A stretch of DNA of 64,000 bases from Caldimonas manganoxidans ATCC BAA-369 (GCF_000381125.1 NZ_KB905931.1:124001-188000), one strand, 5' to 3'. Shown: positions 19,499 through 29,474, counted from the stretch's first letter. The notes: generated by a model not told the origin, from the letters alone. A program made the numbers and translations.

Positions 19499-22216
19499 AT
19501 GTCTGCGATGCCCCAACCCCCCGCCGCTGCGGCGGCCAACGATGCCGACGCCCAGGAAACCCGTGAATGGCTGGACGCACTGACGGCCGTCATCGAGCGT
19601 GAAGGTCCCGAGCGTGCGCATTACCTGCTTGAGCAGCTGCTGGAGGAGGCCCGTCAACACAGTGTGGACATGCCGTTTTCGGCCACCACGGGCTATGTGA
19701 ACACCATCGAGCCCTCTGAAGAGGCGCACAACCCGGGCAACTTGGAGCTGGAAGGTCGTCTGCGCGCCTACATGCGCTGGAACGCCATGGCCATGGTGGT
19801 CAAGGCCAATCGGCTCAACCCGCCCGACGGGGGGGATTTGGGCGGTCACATCAGCTCGTTCCAATCGCTGGCCCACATGTTCGCCGTGGGCTTCAATCAT
19901 TTCTGGCATGCCGATGACACCGACGAGGGCGGCACCCATGGCGGAGATTTGCTCTACATCCAGGGGCACAGCGCCCCGGGCATCTACGCGCGGGCCTTCA
20001 TGGAAGGGCGGCTGACCGAGGAGCAGTTGCTCCATTTCCGTCAGGAGGTCGATGGCAAGGGCATCTCCAGCTATCCCCACCCCAAGCTGATGCCGGAGTT
20101 CTGGCAGTTTCCGACGGTGTCCATGGGTTTGGGGCCGCTGATGGCGATTTATCAAGCCCGGTTCTTGAAGTATTTGCACGCGCGCGGCATTGCCGACACC
20201 TCGCAGCGCAAGGTCTGGGTGTTCTGCGGCGACGGCGAGATGGACGAACCCGAGAGCCTGGGGGCCATCGGCCTGGCCGCGCGCGAGAAGCTCGACAACC
20301 TGATCTTCGTCGTCAATTGCAATCTGCAGCGTCTGGACGGCCCGGTGCGCGGCAACGGCAAGATCATCCAGGAGCTCGAGGGGGAGTTCCGGGGGGCGGG
20401 CTGGAACGTGATCAAGCTGTTGTGGGGGCGTGAATGGGACGCCTTGCTGGCGCGCGACAAAGACGGCGCCTTGCGCAAGATCATGATGGACACGCTCGAT
20501 GGCGACTACCAGGCCTTCAAGGCCAATGACGGCGCCTATGTGCGTAAGCATTTCTTCGGCCGCGACCCGCGCACGCTGGAGTTGGTGGCCAAGATGAGCG
20601 ATGAGGACATCTGGGCGCTGCGCCGCGGCGGGCATGATGCGCAGAAGGTGTATGCCGCCTTCCACCGCGCCTATCACCACCAGGGGCAACCGACGGTCAT
20701 TCTCGTCAAGACCGTCAAGGGCTACGGCATGGGCAAGGCCGGGGAGGGTAAGAACACCGCCCACCAGACCAAAAAGCTCTCTGACGAGGACATCCGCTAT
20801 TTCCGCGATCGCTTCAACATCCCGATCCCTGACAGCGAGCTGCCGAAGATTCCTTTTTACAAGCCGGCCGACGACACGCCGGAGATGAAGTACCTGCATG
20901 CGCGCCGCAAGGCTCTGGGCGGCTATTTGCCCAAACGCCGGCCACGCAGCTCCGAGAGCTTCACCGTGCCCTCGCTGGAGACCTTCAAGGCCATCCTCGA
21001 GCCCACGGCCGAAGGGCGGGAGATCAGCACCACGCAGGCCTATGTGCGCTTCCTGACGCAGTTGCTGCGCGATCAGGCCCTGGGGCCGCGCGTGGTGCCC
21101 ATCCTGGTGGACGAGGCGCGCACCTTCGGCATGGAGGGCCTGTTCCGTCAAATCGGCATTTACAACCCCGAGGGCCAGAAGTACACCCCGGTCGACAAGG
21201 ACCAGGTGATGTACTACAAGGAAGACCGCGCCGGTCAGATCTTGCAGGAGGGCATCAACGAAGCCGGGGGCATGGCCAGCTGGATCGCTGCGGCCACGTC
21301 GTATTCGACGAACAACCGCATCATGATCCCTTTCTACATCTTCTACTCGATGTTCGGCTTCCAGCGCGTCGGGGACCTGGCCTGGGCGGCCGGCGACATG
21401 CAGGCCCGCGGATTTCTGCTGGGCGGCACCTCGGGGCGCACCACGCTCAACGGCGAGGGCTTGCAGCATGAAGACGGCCACAGCCACATCCTGGCCAGCA
21501 CCATTCCCAACTGCGTGAGCTATGACCCCACCTTCGCTCACGAAGTGGCCGTGATCATGCAGCACGGCCTCAAGCGCATGGTCGAGAAGCAGGAAAACGT
21601 CTTCTACTACATCACCCTGCTCAACGAGAACTACGCTCACCCCGGGCTCAAGCCCGGCACCGAAGAGCAGATCATCAAGGGCATGTACCTGTTGCAAGAA
21701 GGGGCGAAGATGCCCCCGCAGGTCAACCTCTTGGGCAGCGGCTCGATCCTGCGTGAATCCATCTTTGCCAAGGAATTACTCGAGCGCGACTGGGGCGTGT
21801 CGGCCAATGTGTGGAGCTGCCCGAGCTTCAATGAATTGGCCCGCGAGGGCCAGGACTGCGAGCGCTGGAACATGCTGCATCCGGAGCAGACCCCGCGCGT
21901 GCCTTTCGTGGCGCAGCAGCTCGAACCCTATGCCGGCCCGGTCGTGGCGTCCACCGACTACATGAAGAATTACGCCGACCAGATCCGCGCCTTCTTGCCC
22001 AAAGGGCGGATCTACAAGGTCTTGGGTACCGATGGCTTTGGCCGCAGCGATTTTCGCAGCAAGCTGCGCGAGCACTTCGAGGTCAATCGCCATTACATCG
22101 TCGTGGCAGCACTCAAGGCGCTGTCTGAAGAAGGCACCGTGCCTTCGTCTCGTGTGGCCGAGGCGATCCGCAAGTACGGGATCAATCCCGACAAGATCAA
22201 CCCGCTGTACGCCTGA
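19499..22216 (+). CDS. aceE: Pyruvate dehydrogenase E1, homodimeric type
   Basis: AceE (905 aa, E. coli 887) decarboxylates pyruvate on thiamine diphosphate and acetylates the lipoyl group of E2. The ThDP motif GDGEMDEPES (about residue 243) followed by NCN about 30 residues on is diagnostic, as is the region GGHISSFQS near 117. The ATG at 19499 has GGAGA 8 bp upstream. It heads aceE-aceF-lpdA, with 23-bp and 12-bp gaps. Confidence 0.97.
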   Translation: MSAMPQPPAAAAANDADAQETREWLDALTAVIEREGPERAHYLLEQLLEEARQHSVDMPFSATTGYVNTIEPSEEAHNPGNLELEGRLRAYMRWNAMAMVVKANRLNPPDGGDLGGHISSFQSLAHMFAVGFNHFWHADDTDEGGTHGGDLLYIQGHSAPGIYARAFMEGRLTEEQLLHFRQEVDGKGISSYPHPKLMPEFWQFPTVSMGLGPLMAIYQARFLKYLHARGIADTSQRKVWVFCGDGEMDEPESLGAIGLAAREKLDNLIFVVNCNLQRLDGPVRGNGKIIQELEGEFRGAGWNVIKLLWGREWDALLARDKDGALRKIMMDTLDGDYQAFKANDGAYVRKHFFGRDPRTLELVAKMSDEDIWALRRGGHDAQKVYAAFHRAYHHQGQPTVILVKTVKGYGMGKAGEGKNTAHQTKKLSDEDIRYFRDRFNIPIPDSELPKIPFYKPADDTPEMKYLHARRKALGGYLPKRRPRSSESFTVPSLETFKAILEPTAEGREISTTQAYVRFLTQLLRDQALGPRVVPILVDEARTFGMEGLFRQIGIYNPEGQKYTPVDKDQVMYYKEDRAGQILQEGINEAGGMASWIAAATSYSTNNRIMIPFYIFYSMFGFQRVGDLAWAAGDMQARGFLLGGTSGRTTLNGEGLQHEDGHSHILASTIPNCVSYDPTFAHEVAVIMQHGLKRMVEKQENVFYYITLLNENYAHPGLKPGTEEQIIKGMYLLQEGAKMPPQVNLLGSGSILRESIFAKELLERDWGVSANVWSCPSFNELAREGQDCERWNMLHPEQTPRVPFVAQQLEPYAGPVVASTDYMKNYADQIRAFLPKGRIYKVLGTDGFGRSDFRSKLREHFEVNRHYIVVAALKALSEEGTVPSSRVAEAIRKYGINPDKINPLYA

Positions 22217-22239
22217 GCCACACCAACGGGGACGACAAC

Positions 22240-23919
22240 ATGGCATTGATCGAAGTCAAAGTGCCCGACATCGGGGATTTCAAGGATGTCGAAGTCATCG
22301 AGCTGCTGGTCAAGCCCGGTGACACCATCGCGGTGGACCAAAGCTTGGTGACCGTGGAGAGCGACAAAGCCTCGATGGAGATTCCTTCCACGCATGCCGG
22401 CGTGGTGCGCGAACTCAAAGTGGGCTTGGGCAGCAAGGTGAGCGAAGGCAGTGTGCTGCTCCTCTTGGAGTCCGACGCGGCGGCCGCAACGCCGGCGTCG
22501 GTGTCCCACGCCGCGACCCCGACGCCGGCTGCGGTGCCAGCTCCCAGCCCGCAGACGCCGCCGTCTGGCGCGGCGGCCAGCGTGGTGGAGGTGGTGGTCC
22601 CGGACATCGGGGACTTCAGTGAGGTGGCGGTGATCGAGGTGCTGGTCAAGCCGGGCGATACCATCGTGCCCGAGCAAAGCCTGATCACCGTCGAGTCCGA
22701 CAAAGCCTCGATGGAGATTCCCTCCTCGCATGGCGGGGTGGTCAAGGCCTTGAAAGTGGCCTTGGGCGACAAGGTGTCCAAAGGGACGCCGATCGCGCTG
22801 GTCGAAACCTCGGGCGGCACAGCGGCGCCGGCCGTCGCCGCGACGCCGCCGCTGCCGTCGCCTGCAGCGCCCCCGGCACCGACGCCCACGCCGACGCCTG
22901 CAGCGACGCCCACGCCGACGCCTGCACCGGCACCGGCGCCGGCTCCGTCGGGCGAATCGTCGGCCCCTGGCGCCGCGGGCCGGCTGCCGCATGCGTCTCC
23001 CAGCGTGCGTCGGCTGGCGCGCGAGTTGGGGGTGCCTTTGGGCGAGGTGCCCGGCTCCGGCCCCAAGGGGCGCATCACCCACGAGGATGTGCATGCCTTC
23101 GTCAAAAAGGTGATGGCCGGCGACGTTCAGACGCAGGCCCAAAAAGCCAAGGCGCCGGTGGCTGCGGCCGGGGCAGCGGGTGGGTTGCCGGGCTTGCTGC
23201 CGTGGCCGCAGGTCGATTTCGGCAAGTTCGGCCCCATCGAGCGCAAAGACCTCTCGCGCATCAAGAAGATCAGCGGCGCCAATTTGCACCGCAACTGGGT
23301 GATGATCCCGCACGTCACCAACCATGACGATGCCGACATCACCGAGCTGGAAGCCTTCCGGGTGCAGCTCAACAAGGAGCACGAGAAAAGCGGCATCAAA
23401 GTCACGATGCTGGCCTTTCTGATCAAGGCTGCCGTGGCCGCCTTGAAAAAATTCCCCGAGTTCAACGCCAGCCTGGATGGCGAGCAACTCGTGCTCAAGC
23501 AGTACTACCACATCGGCTTTGCGGCCGATACGCCCAACGGCTTGGTGGTGCCGGTGATCAAGGACGCCGACAAGAAGGGCCTGTTGCAGATCGCCAAGGA
23601 GACTGCGGAGCTGGCTGCCAAGGCGCGTGAGGGCAAGCTCAGCCCGGCCGAGATGAGCGGGGGCTGCTTTTCGATTTCTTCGCTGGGCGGCATCGGCGGG
23701 CGCTATTTCACGCCCATCATCAACGCGCCGGAGGTGGCGATCCTCGGGGTGTGCAAGAGCAGCATGGAGCCGCGCTGGGACGGCAAACAGTTCGTTCCGC
23801 GCCTGATCCTGCCGCTGTCGCTGAGCTGGGACCACCGCGTCATCGATGGAGCGGCTGCAGCCCGCTTCAATGCCTATTTGGCCTCGGTGCTGGCGGACTT
23901 CCGCCGCGTGTTGTTGTAA
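22240..23919 (+). CDS. aceF: Pyruvate dehydrogenase E2, dihydrolipoamide acetyltransferase
   Basis: AceF (559 aa) is the core of the complex. It has two lipoyl domains with lipoylated lysines K43 and K155 (both ESDKASMEI), joined by Ala/Pro linkers. A peripheral-subunit-binding domain follows (ASPSVRRLARELGV, about 250), then the catalytic acetyltransferase domain ending in LSWDHRVIDGAAAARF with the active-site His and Asp. The second linker, coded at 22881-22928, consists of two copies of a 24-bp repeat giving alternating Thr-Pro. E. coli has three lipoyl domains here. In this operon the third sits on Lpd. Confidence 0.97.
   Translation: MALIEVKVPDIGDFKDVEVIELLVKPGDTIAVDQSLVTVESDKASMEIPSTHAGVVRELKVGLGSKVSEGSVLLLLESDAAAATPASVSHAATPTPAAVPAPSPQTPPSGAAASVVEVVVPDIGDFSEVAVIEVLVKPGDTIVPEQSLITVESDKASMEIPSSHGGVVKALKVALGDKVSKGTPIALVETSGGTAAPAVAATPPLPSPAAPPAPTPTPTPAATPTPTPAPAPAPAPSGESSAPGAAGRLPHASPSVRRLARELGVPLGEVPGSGPKGRITHEDVHAFVKKVMAGDVQTQAQKAKAPVAAAGAAGGLPGLLPWPQVDFGKFGPIERKDLSRIKKISGANLHRNWVMIPHVTNHDDADITELEAFRVQLNKEHEKSGIKVTMLAFLIKAAVAALKKFPEFNASLDGEQLVLKQYYHIGFAADTPNGLVVPVIKDADKKGLLQIAKETAELAAKAREGKLSPAEMSGGCFSISSLGGIGGRYFTPIINAPEVAILGVCKSSMEPRWDGKQFVPRLILPLSLSWDHRVIDGAAAARFNAYLASVLADFRRVLL
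22881..22928 (+). repeat. 24-bp tandem duplication in the aceF linker
   Basis: Units 22881-22904 and 22905-22928 differ only near their last bases. They encode TPTPTPA-type residues of the flexible linker after lipoyl domain 2. Such linkers tolerate length change. Confidence 0.85.
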
Positions 23920-23931
23920 GAGGAGCGCGGC

Positions 23932-25716
23932 ATGTCTGTCATCGAGATCAAGGTTCCCGACATTGGCGACTTCAAAGATGTCGGCGTCATCGAGGTGTTG
24001 GTTCAGCCGGGGGATACGGTCAAGGCCGAGCAAAGCCTCATCACCGTGGAGTCCGACAAGGCGTCGATGGAGATCCCCTGTCCGCACGCCGGCGTGGTCA
24101 AGGAGCTGCGGGTCAAAGTGGGCGACACGGTCAATGAAGGTTCGGTGATTCTGCTGTTGGAGACCGATGAAGCCGCTGCGGCGACGCCAGTGTCTGCCCC
24201 TGCTGCGCCAGCGGCGGCCCCAGCGCCAGCGCCCATTGCAGCGCCTGCATCGCCCCCCGTGGCCTCGACCCATGCCGGCGGCGCGGACTTGGAATGCGAT
24301 GTGCTCGTGCTGGGGGCCGGCCCAGGGGGCTATTCGGCCGCCTTCCGTGCCGCCGACCTTGGCATGAAGGTGGTGTTGGTCGAACGCTATGCCACGCTCG
24401 GCGGGGTCTGCTTGAACGTGGGTTGCATTCCGTCCAAAGCGCTGCTGCATGTGGCGGCAGTGATGGACGAGGTCAAGCACTTCGCCGATCTGGGGGTGAG
24501 CTATGGCGAACCCACGGTGGACCGCGCCAAGCTGCTGGCGCACAAGAACAAGGTGGTGGGCAAGCTCACCGGCGGCTTGGCGGCGATGGCCAAGATGCGC
24601 AAGGTCACCCTGGTGCGCGGCTACGGCAGCTTCGTCGATCCGCACCACGTGCGGGTCGAGGAAACCACGGGAGACGGTCAGGACAAGACCGGCCACACAC
24701 AAATCATCCGCTTCAAGCAGGCCATCATCGCTGCCGGCTCGCAAGCGGTGCGGCTGCCCTTCCTGCCGGAAGACCCGCGCATCGTCGACTCCACCGGTGC
24801 GTTGCAGCTACGACACGCGCCCAAGCGCATGCTCATCATTGGTGGGGGCATCATCGGCCTGGAGATGGGCACGGTCTATTCCACGCTGGGTGCACGGCTG
24901 GACGTGGTCGAGATGCTCGATGGCCTGATGCCAGGCGCCGACCGTGATTTGGTGCGCGTGTGGCAGAAGATGAACGCACACCGCTTCGACCAGATCCTGC
25001 TCAAGACGAAGACGGTCGCAGCCGAAGCGACGGCCGATGGCATTCTGGTGCGTTTCGAAGGGGAGGCCGCGCCCAAGGAGCCGCAGTTGTACGACCTGGT
25101 GCTGCAAGCCGTGGGCCGCAGTCCCAATGGCAAGAAGATCGGGGCCGAGAACGCCGGCGTGGTGGTCACCGACCGTGGCTTCATCCCGGTGGATGCGCAA
25201 ATGCGCACCAACGTGCCGCACATCTTTGCCATCGGCGACATCGTCGGCCAGCCGATGCTGGCGCACAAGGCCGTGCACGAGGCCCATGTGGCGGCGGAGG
25301 CGGCTGCGGGGCTGAAAGTGGCCTTCGATGCCCGGGTCATTCCCAGCGTGGCCTACACCGACCCCGAGGTGGCCTGGGTGGGTCTCACCGAAGACCAGGC
25401 CCGGGCCGAGGGGCGCAAGGTGAAGAAGGGGCTGTTCCCGTGGACGGCCTCGGGTCGGGCGATCGCCAACGGCCGCGACGAAGGCTTCACCAAGCTTCTG
25501 TTCGACGAGGAGACCCATCGCATCGTCGGCGGCGGCATCGTCGGCACGCATGCGGGGGACATGATCGGCGAGATCGCCCTGGCCATCGAAATGGGGGCCG
25601 ATGAGGTGGACATCGGCAAGACCATCCACCCGCACCCGACCCTGGGCGAGAGCATCGGCATGGCCGCCGAAGTGGCGCACGGCAGTTGTACCGACGTGCC
25701 GCCAGCGCGGCGCTGA
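23932..25716 (+). CDS. lpdA: Dihydrolipoamide dehydrogenase with N-terminal lipoyl domain
   Basis: This E3 flavoprotein (594 aa) reoxidises dihydrolipoamide with NAD. An N-terminal lipoyl domain (about 1-80, lysine K43 in ESDKASMEI) and an Ala/Pro linker precede a normal Lpd of about 475 residues. The FAD motif [18 protein letters not shown] is near 125. The redox disulfide is in [13 protein letters not shown], and the C-terminal catalytic pair is in HPHPTLGES. The lipoyl-E3 form is known from several beta- and gammaproteobacteria. It marks this Lpd as dedicated to pyruvate dehydrogenase. Confidence 0.97.
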   Translation: MSVIEIKVPDIGDFKDVGVIEVLVQPGDTVKAEQSLITVESDKASMEIPCPHAGVVKELRVKVGDTVNEGSVILLLETDEAAAATPVSAPAAPAAAPAPAPIAAPASPPVASTHAGGADLECDVLVLGAGPGGYSAAFRAADLGMKVVLVERYATLGGVCLNVGCIPSKALLHVAAVMDEVKHFADLGVSYGEPTVDRAKLLAHKNKVVGKLTGGLAAMAKMRKVTLVRGYGSFVDPHHVRVEETTGDGQDKTGHTQIIRFKQAIIAAGSQAVRLPFLPEDPRIVDSTGALQLRHAPKRMLIIGGGIIGLEMGTVYSTLGARLDVVEMLDGLMPGADRDLVRVWQKMNAHRFDQILLKTKTVAAEATADGILVRFEGEAAPKEPQLYDLVLQAVGRSPNGKKIGAENAGVVVTDRGFIPVDAQMRTNVPHIFAIGDIVGQPMLAHKAVHEAHVAAEAAAGLKVAFDARVIPSVAYTDPEVAWVGLTEDQARAEGRKVKKGLFPWTASGRAIANGRDEGFTKLLFDEETHRIVGGGIVGTHAGDMIGEIALAIEMGADEVDIGKTIHPHPTLGESIGMAAEVAHGSCTDVPPARR

Positions 25717-25744
25717 ACCCCAGGGCCGACTGCGCCGGGATCGT

Positions 25745-26236
25745 TCAGAACTTGAGCTTGATGCCGACCGTCAACCCCGGTTCGGGGTGACGGTCGCCGT
25801 TGTCCACGAAGCGGGCCGTCACCCACCAAAAGTCTGAGGCTGGCGCCTGCAGATTCAGGCCGCTGGCCGAGCGCCCGGGGCCGAGCGGGGCCAGCATCGT
25901 GGCGCGAGCGGGCGTTGCCGATGCTGTCAGAACGTGTGCGTCGACCCTCTGCCAATCCAGGGTGGGTGCAGGCGTGGGAGCCTGGCGGGCGGGGGCGTCC
26001 TTGGCGGGCGATTTGACCGCCGCCGCCGCAGTCAGGCGTGATGGCCGAGGCGCGGGCCGGTGGGCCGTCGGCGCGGCGGCGACGACGGGCTGTGCCACGG
26101 TCGGCGCGGCAAGGGCTGCGCCGGGCTCACGGGCCTGGGCCCCGGAGAACCCGGCGACGCCAAGCCATGCCAGCGCAAGCCTGGCGCAGAGGCTGCTCAA
26201 GCGGGGTGTCGGCACGGCTGGTGGCATGAGGCCCAT
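25745..26236 (-). CDS. Secreted protein of unknown function
   Basis: I do not recognise a family. The 163-residue product starts MGLMPPAVPTPRLSS and has a hydrophobic segment with an Ala-x-Ala cleavage site (LAWLGVAGFSGAQA), so it should be exported. The middle (about 35-85) is Ala/Pro-rich and of low complexity. The C-terminal 50 residues (SDFWWVTARFVDNGDRHPEPGLTVGIKLKF, here noted only as WWVTARF and PGLTVGIKLKF) look like one or two outer-membrane beta strands ending in Phe. An ATG at 26227 is an alternative start. It sits between lpdA (convergent) and hppA. Confidence 0.6.
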   Translation of the reverse strand: MGLMPPAVPTPRLSSLCARLALAWLGVAGFSGAQAREPGAALAAPTVAQPVVAAAPTAHRPAPRPSRLTAAAAVKSPAKDAPARQAPTPAPTLDWQRVDAHVLTASATPARATMLAPLGPGRSASGLNLQAPASDFWWVTARFVDNGDRHPEPGLTVGIKLKF

Positions 26237-26267
26237 TGAAGCACTTTCGAGCCGCCTGTGGACGCTC

Positions 26268-26311
26268 CAAGCCCCCGGCTGGCGTGAAGCAATGCCGCAA
26301 ACCGGGGGCTT
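26268..26311. repeat. Long-loop inverted repeat upstream of the secreted protein gene
   Basis: AAGCCCCCGG (26269-26278) and CCGGGGGCTT (26302-26311) are perfect 10-nt arms separated by 23 nt that hold a small GGC/GCC stem. It lies between hppA and the secreted protein gene, both on the minus strand. No U-run follows on either strand. Confidence 0.5.
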
Positions 26312-26327
26312 TGGCAAGGGCCGGGAG

Positions 26328-26354
26328 GCAACGCTCGCGCGAAGCGAGCGTTGC
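26328..26354. repeat. Perfect hairpin downstream of hppA
   Basis: GCAACGCTCGC (26328-26338) and GCGAGCGTTGC (26344-26354) pair perfectly around GCGAA. It begins 20 bp after the hppA stop codon. It may protect or terminate the hppA message, although no U-run follows. Confidence 0.6.
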
Positions 26355-26374
26355 GGCGAAGGGAGCGGGTTCGT

Positions 26375-28537
26375 TCAGTGCACGGCAGGCTGGGGCGGCG
26401 GCACCAGGCTGCCTGCCGAGGCCACGGCCTGCACCTGGACGCTGGGCTCCATGGGTGCAGACTCGGCCTTGCCGGCCGTGCCGACCGGCAGCAACGGCAC
26501 GATCAACAGCGCGACGATATTGATGATCTTGATCAAGGGGTTCACGGCCGGGCCGGCTGTGTCCTTGTAGGGGTCGCCCACGGTGTCGCCAGTGACGGCC
26601 GCTTTGTGCGCTTCGCTGCCCTTGCCGCCGTAGTGGCCCTCTTCGATGTATTTCTTGGCATTGTCCCAGGCCCCGCCGCCGGTGCACATCGAGATCGCGA
26701 CGAACAGGCCGGTGACGATGGTTCCCATCAACAAGCCACCCAGGGCCTCGGGCCCGAGCAGCAGACCCACCAGGATGGGCACGACCACCGGCAGCAGCGA
26801 GGGGAGGATCATCTCCTTGATGGCCGCGCTGGTCAGCATGTCCACGGCGGTGCCGTACTCGGGCTTGCCGGTGCCTTCCATGATGCCGGGGATGGTCTTG
26901 AACTGCCGGCGCACTTCTTCCACCACGCTGCCGGCGGCCCGCCCCACGGCTTCCATGGCCATGGCGCCGAAGAGGTAGGGAATCAGCCCGCCGATGAACA
27001 GACCGACGATCACCATGTGGTTCGACAGATCGAAGCTCACGTGGTGGCCGGCGGCCTCCAGGCCGTGCGTGTAGTCGGCAAACAGCACCAAGGCGGCCAG
27101 GCCGGCCGAGCCGATCGCATAGCCCTTGGTGACGGCTTTGGTGGTGTTGCCCACGGCGTCCAACGGGTCGGTGATGTCACGCACCGACTGGGGCAGCTCG
27201 GACATCTCGGCGATGCCGCCGGCATTGTCGGTGATCGGGCCATAGGCATCCAGCGCCACGATGATGCCCGCCAGACTGAGCATCGAGGTGGCCGCGATCG
27301 CAATGCCATACAGACCGGCAAGCAGGTAGCTCGCGATGATGGCCGCGCACACGAAGATCACCGGCCAGGCCGTGGACTTCATGCTCACGCCCAGGCCAGC
27401 GATGATGTTGGTGCCATGCCCGGTGGTGGAGGCCTTGGCCACGTGCTTGACCGGCGAGTAGTCCGTGCCGGTGTAGTACTCGGTGATCCATACCATCAAT
27501 GCCGTGAGCACCAAGCCCACCGCGGCGGCGCCGAACAGGCGCCATTGGGTGCCGCTGGCATAGATCGCATCGTCGGGCATCACCCACTTCACGATGAAGA
27601 AGAAGCCGATGAGTGCGATCACACCGGACACGATCAGGCCCTTGTAGAGGGCTGGCATCACGTTCTTCATGCCAGGCGAGGCTTTGACCGCGCCGCAGCC
27701 GATGATGGAGGCAATGATCGAGAACCCGCCCAGCGCCAGCGGCAGCACGGCCGCTTGCATCGGGAAGGCCGTGACCATCAAGGCGCCCAGCACCATGGTG
27801 GCGATCAGCGTCACGGCATAGGTTTCGAACAGGTCGGCGGCCATGCCGGCGCAGTCGCCCACGTTGTCGCCCACGTTGTCGGCGATCACCGCGGGGTTGC
27901 GCGGGTCATCCTCGGGGATGCCGGCTTCCACCTTACCCACCAGGTCGGCGCCCACGTCGGCTCCTTTGGTGAAGATGCCCCCGCCCAAGCGGGCGAAGAT
28001 CGAAATGAGTGAGGAGCCGAAGGCCAGGCCCACCAGCGGCTTGAGCACCGAGGACAATGGCGTCACCGGGTTGACCTGCCCGTTGATGATCAGCAGCCAA
28101 AACAGCACGCCCACACCCAGCAGGCCCAGGCCCACCACCAGCAAGCCCGTGATCGCCCCGCCGCGGAAGGCCACGGCCAACGCCGTGTCGATGCCCCGGG
28201 TGGCCGCCTGGGCGGTGCGCACGTTGGCTCGCACGGACACATTCATGCCGATGAATCCGCAGGCGCCGGACAGTACCGCCCCGATCACGAAGGCCACGGC
28301 CGTGGCGCCGTCGATGAAAATGCCGATCAACACGGCCAGCACCACACCAACGAGGGCGATGGTCTTGTACTGGCGTGCCAGATAGGCAGCCGCGCCGGTC
28401 TGGATGGCCGCGGCGATCTCCTGCATGCGGGCGTTGCCCGCGTCTTGCTTCAAGATCCAACTGCGTGACACGAAGCCGTAGACGACGGCGGCCACGCCAC
28501 AGGCAAGCGCAAAATACAGCGCCAAATGGGTGGACAT
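26375..28537 (-). CDS. hppA: Membrane proton-pumping pyrophosphatase, potassium-independent type
   Basis: HppA (720 aa, about 16 membrane helices) couples pyrophosphate hydrolysis to ion pumping across the inner membrane. The acidic substrate-binding loops are clear: [18 protein letters not shown] (about 210) and [13 protein letters not shown] (about 245), plus the C-terminal DNAKKYIE and [11 protein letters not shown]. The class-deciding motif reads [11 protein letters not shown] Lys after GNTT and a Thr three residues later mark the potassium-independent proton pumps, where potassium-dependent forms have Ala. The start at 28537 is the family start. It is divergent from ppa. Confidence 0.95.
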   Translation of the reverse strand: MSTHLALYFALACGVAAVVYGFVSRSWILKQDAGNARMQEIAAAIQTGAAAYLARQYKTIALVGVVLAVLIGIFIDGATAVAFVIGAVLSGACGFIGMNVSVRANVRTAQAATRGIDTALAVAFRGGAITGLLVVGLGLLGVGVLFWLLIINGQVNPVTPLSSVLKPLVGLAFGSSLISIFARLGGGIFTKGADVGADLVGKVEAGIPEDDPRNPAVIADNVGDNVGDCAGMAADLFETYAVTLIATMVLGALMVTAFPMQAAVLPLALGGFSIIASIIGCGAVKASPGMKNVMPALYKGLIVSGVIALIGFFFIVKWVMPDDAIYASGTQWRLFGAAAVGLVLTALMVWITEYYTGTDYSPVKHVAKASTTGHGTNIIAGLGVSMKSTAWPVIFVCAAIIASYLLAGLYGIAIAATSMLSLAGIIVALDAYGPITDNAGGIAEMSELPQSVRDITDPLDAVGNTTKAVTKGYAIGSAGLAALVLFADYTHGLEAAGHHVSFDLSNHMVIVGLFIGGLIPYLFGAMAMEAVGRAAGSVVEEVRRQFKTIPGIMEGTGKPEYGTAVDMLTSAAIKEMILPSLLPVVVPILVGLLLGPEALGGLLMGTIVTGLFVAISMCTGGGAWDNAKKYIEEGHYGGKGSEAHKAAVTGDTVGDPYKDTAGPAVNPLIKIINIVALLIVPLLPVGTAGKAESAPMEPSVQVQAVASAGSLVPPPQPAVH

Positions 28538-28616
28538 GAAAGGGCTCCTTCCTCTGATGATCCGATGGTGATCGAAAGCCCGTGGTCTTGCTTGCCACGT
28601 TGGCCGACCCATGCTA

Positions 28617-28639
28617 CGCAAAGCTTTGCGGCGCCGCAA
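28617..28639. repeat. Two overlapping perfect palindromes between hppA and ppa
   Basis: CGCAAAGCTTTGCG (28617-28630) and TTGCGGCGCCGCAA (28626-28639) share TTGCG. They lie about 80 bp upstream of hppA and about 120 bp upstream of ppa. They could be an operator for both genes. Confidence 0.6.
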
Positions 28640-28721
28640 TGACGGCTCGCCCCGTGTTTACCAGTGGAGGCGGCGCTGATCGCACCACGCTGGGGTGTCA
28701 GCCTGTCGCAAGAGCCCTCGG

Positions 28722-28727
28722 TAGAAT
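28722..28727 (+). promoter_or_regulatory. Likely ppa -10 box
   Basis: TAGAAT lies 35 bp upstream of the ppa ATG. A good -35 is not evident at 16-18 bp. Confidence 0.4.
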
Positions 28728-28761
28728 CCGGGTTTTCCCTTGCGAGAACGATCACACCGCC

Positions 28762-29301
28762 ATGAGCCTGCATAACGTGACCCCCGGCGCCAAGGCGCCC
28801 GAAGAGTTCAACGTGATCATCGAGATTCCGATGAATGCCGACCCGATCAAGTACGAGGTCGACAAAGAGACTGGCGCCATCTTCGTCGATCGGTTCATGA
28901 CCACGGCCATGCACTATCCGTGCAACTACGGTTATGTGCCGCAAACCTTGTCCGACGATGGCGACCCGGTGGACGTGTTGGTGATCACGCCGTTCCCCTT
29001 AACGCCGGGCGTGGTGGTGACCTGCCGTCCCATCGGTGTGCTCAAAATGGAAGACGAGGCCGGCGGTGATGCCAAGCTGTTGGCCGTGCCGACCACCAAG
29101 ATCCTGCCCATCTACGACCACTGGAAGAAGCCCGAGGACATCAATCCGATGCGCCTGAAGGCCATCCAGCACTTCTTCGAGCACTACAAAGACCTCGAAG
29201 AGGGCAAATGGGTCAAGGTGCAGGGCTGGGAAGGCCCCGAGGCGGCCAAGGCCGAGGTGGCCAACGGCATCGCCAATTACGCCAAAGCACAGCAGCAGTA
29301 A
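28762..29301 (+). CDS. ppa: Soluble inorganic pyrophosphatase, family I
   Basis: Ppa (179 aa) hydrolyses pyrophosphate in the cytosol with magnesium. Family I motifs are KYEVDKETG (about 31), [14 protein letters not shown] (about 52) and the metal-binding DGDPVDVLV (about 70), plus DHWKKPEDI. It is divergent from the membrane pyrophosphatase gene, so the cell carries both an energy-saving and an energy-wasting route. A strong terminator follows. Confidence 0.97.
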   Translation: MSLHNVTPGAKAPEEFNVIIEIPMNADPIKYEVDKETGAIFVDRFMTTAMHYPCNYGYVPQTLSDDGDPVDVLVITPFPLTPGVVVTCRPIGVLKMEDEAGGDAKLLAVPTTKILPIYDHWKKPEDINPMRLKAIQHFFEHYKDLEEGKWVKVQGWEGPEAAKAEVANGIANYAKAQQQ

Positions 29302-29340
29302 GCCGTGCTGCCGGGCCCGGTGCCCGGACCGCAACGCAAG

Positions 29341-29367
29341 GGGCCGCAGGCATGCCGGCCCTTTTTT
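29341..29367 (+). terminator. ppa terminator
   Basis: GGGCCG (29341-29346) and CGGCCC (29356-29361) pair around 9 nt and are followed by TTTTTT. Confidence 0.9.
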
Positions 29368-29406
29368 CATGGGTGTTCATGGGTGCGCCCGGCAAGGTGC
29401 ACCCAA

Positions 29407-29439
29407 AAACGAAAGCCCTGCATGGTCATGCAGGGCTTT
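29407..29439 (-). terminator. Terminator of tRNA-Asn
   Basis: AAAGCCCTGCATG (29412-29424) and CATGCAGGGCTTT (29427-29439) are perfect 13-nt arms with a GT centre. On the minus strand the stem is followed by CGTTTTT, so it terminates the tRNA-Asn transcript. Confidence 0.85.
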
Positions 29440-29474
29440 GTCATGGAGCTGCTGAAAGCTACTGAATTTTTTTT

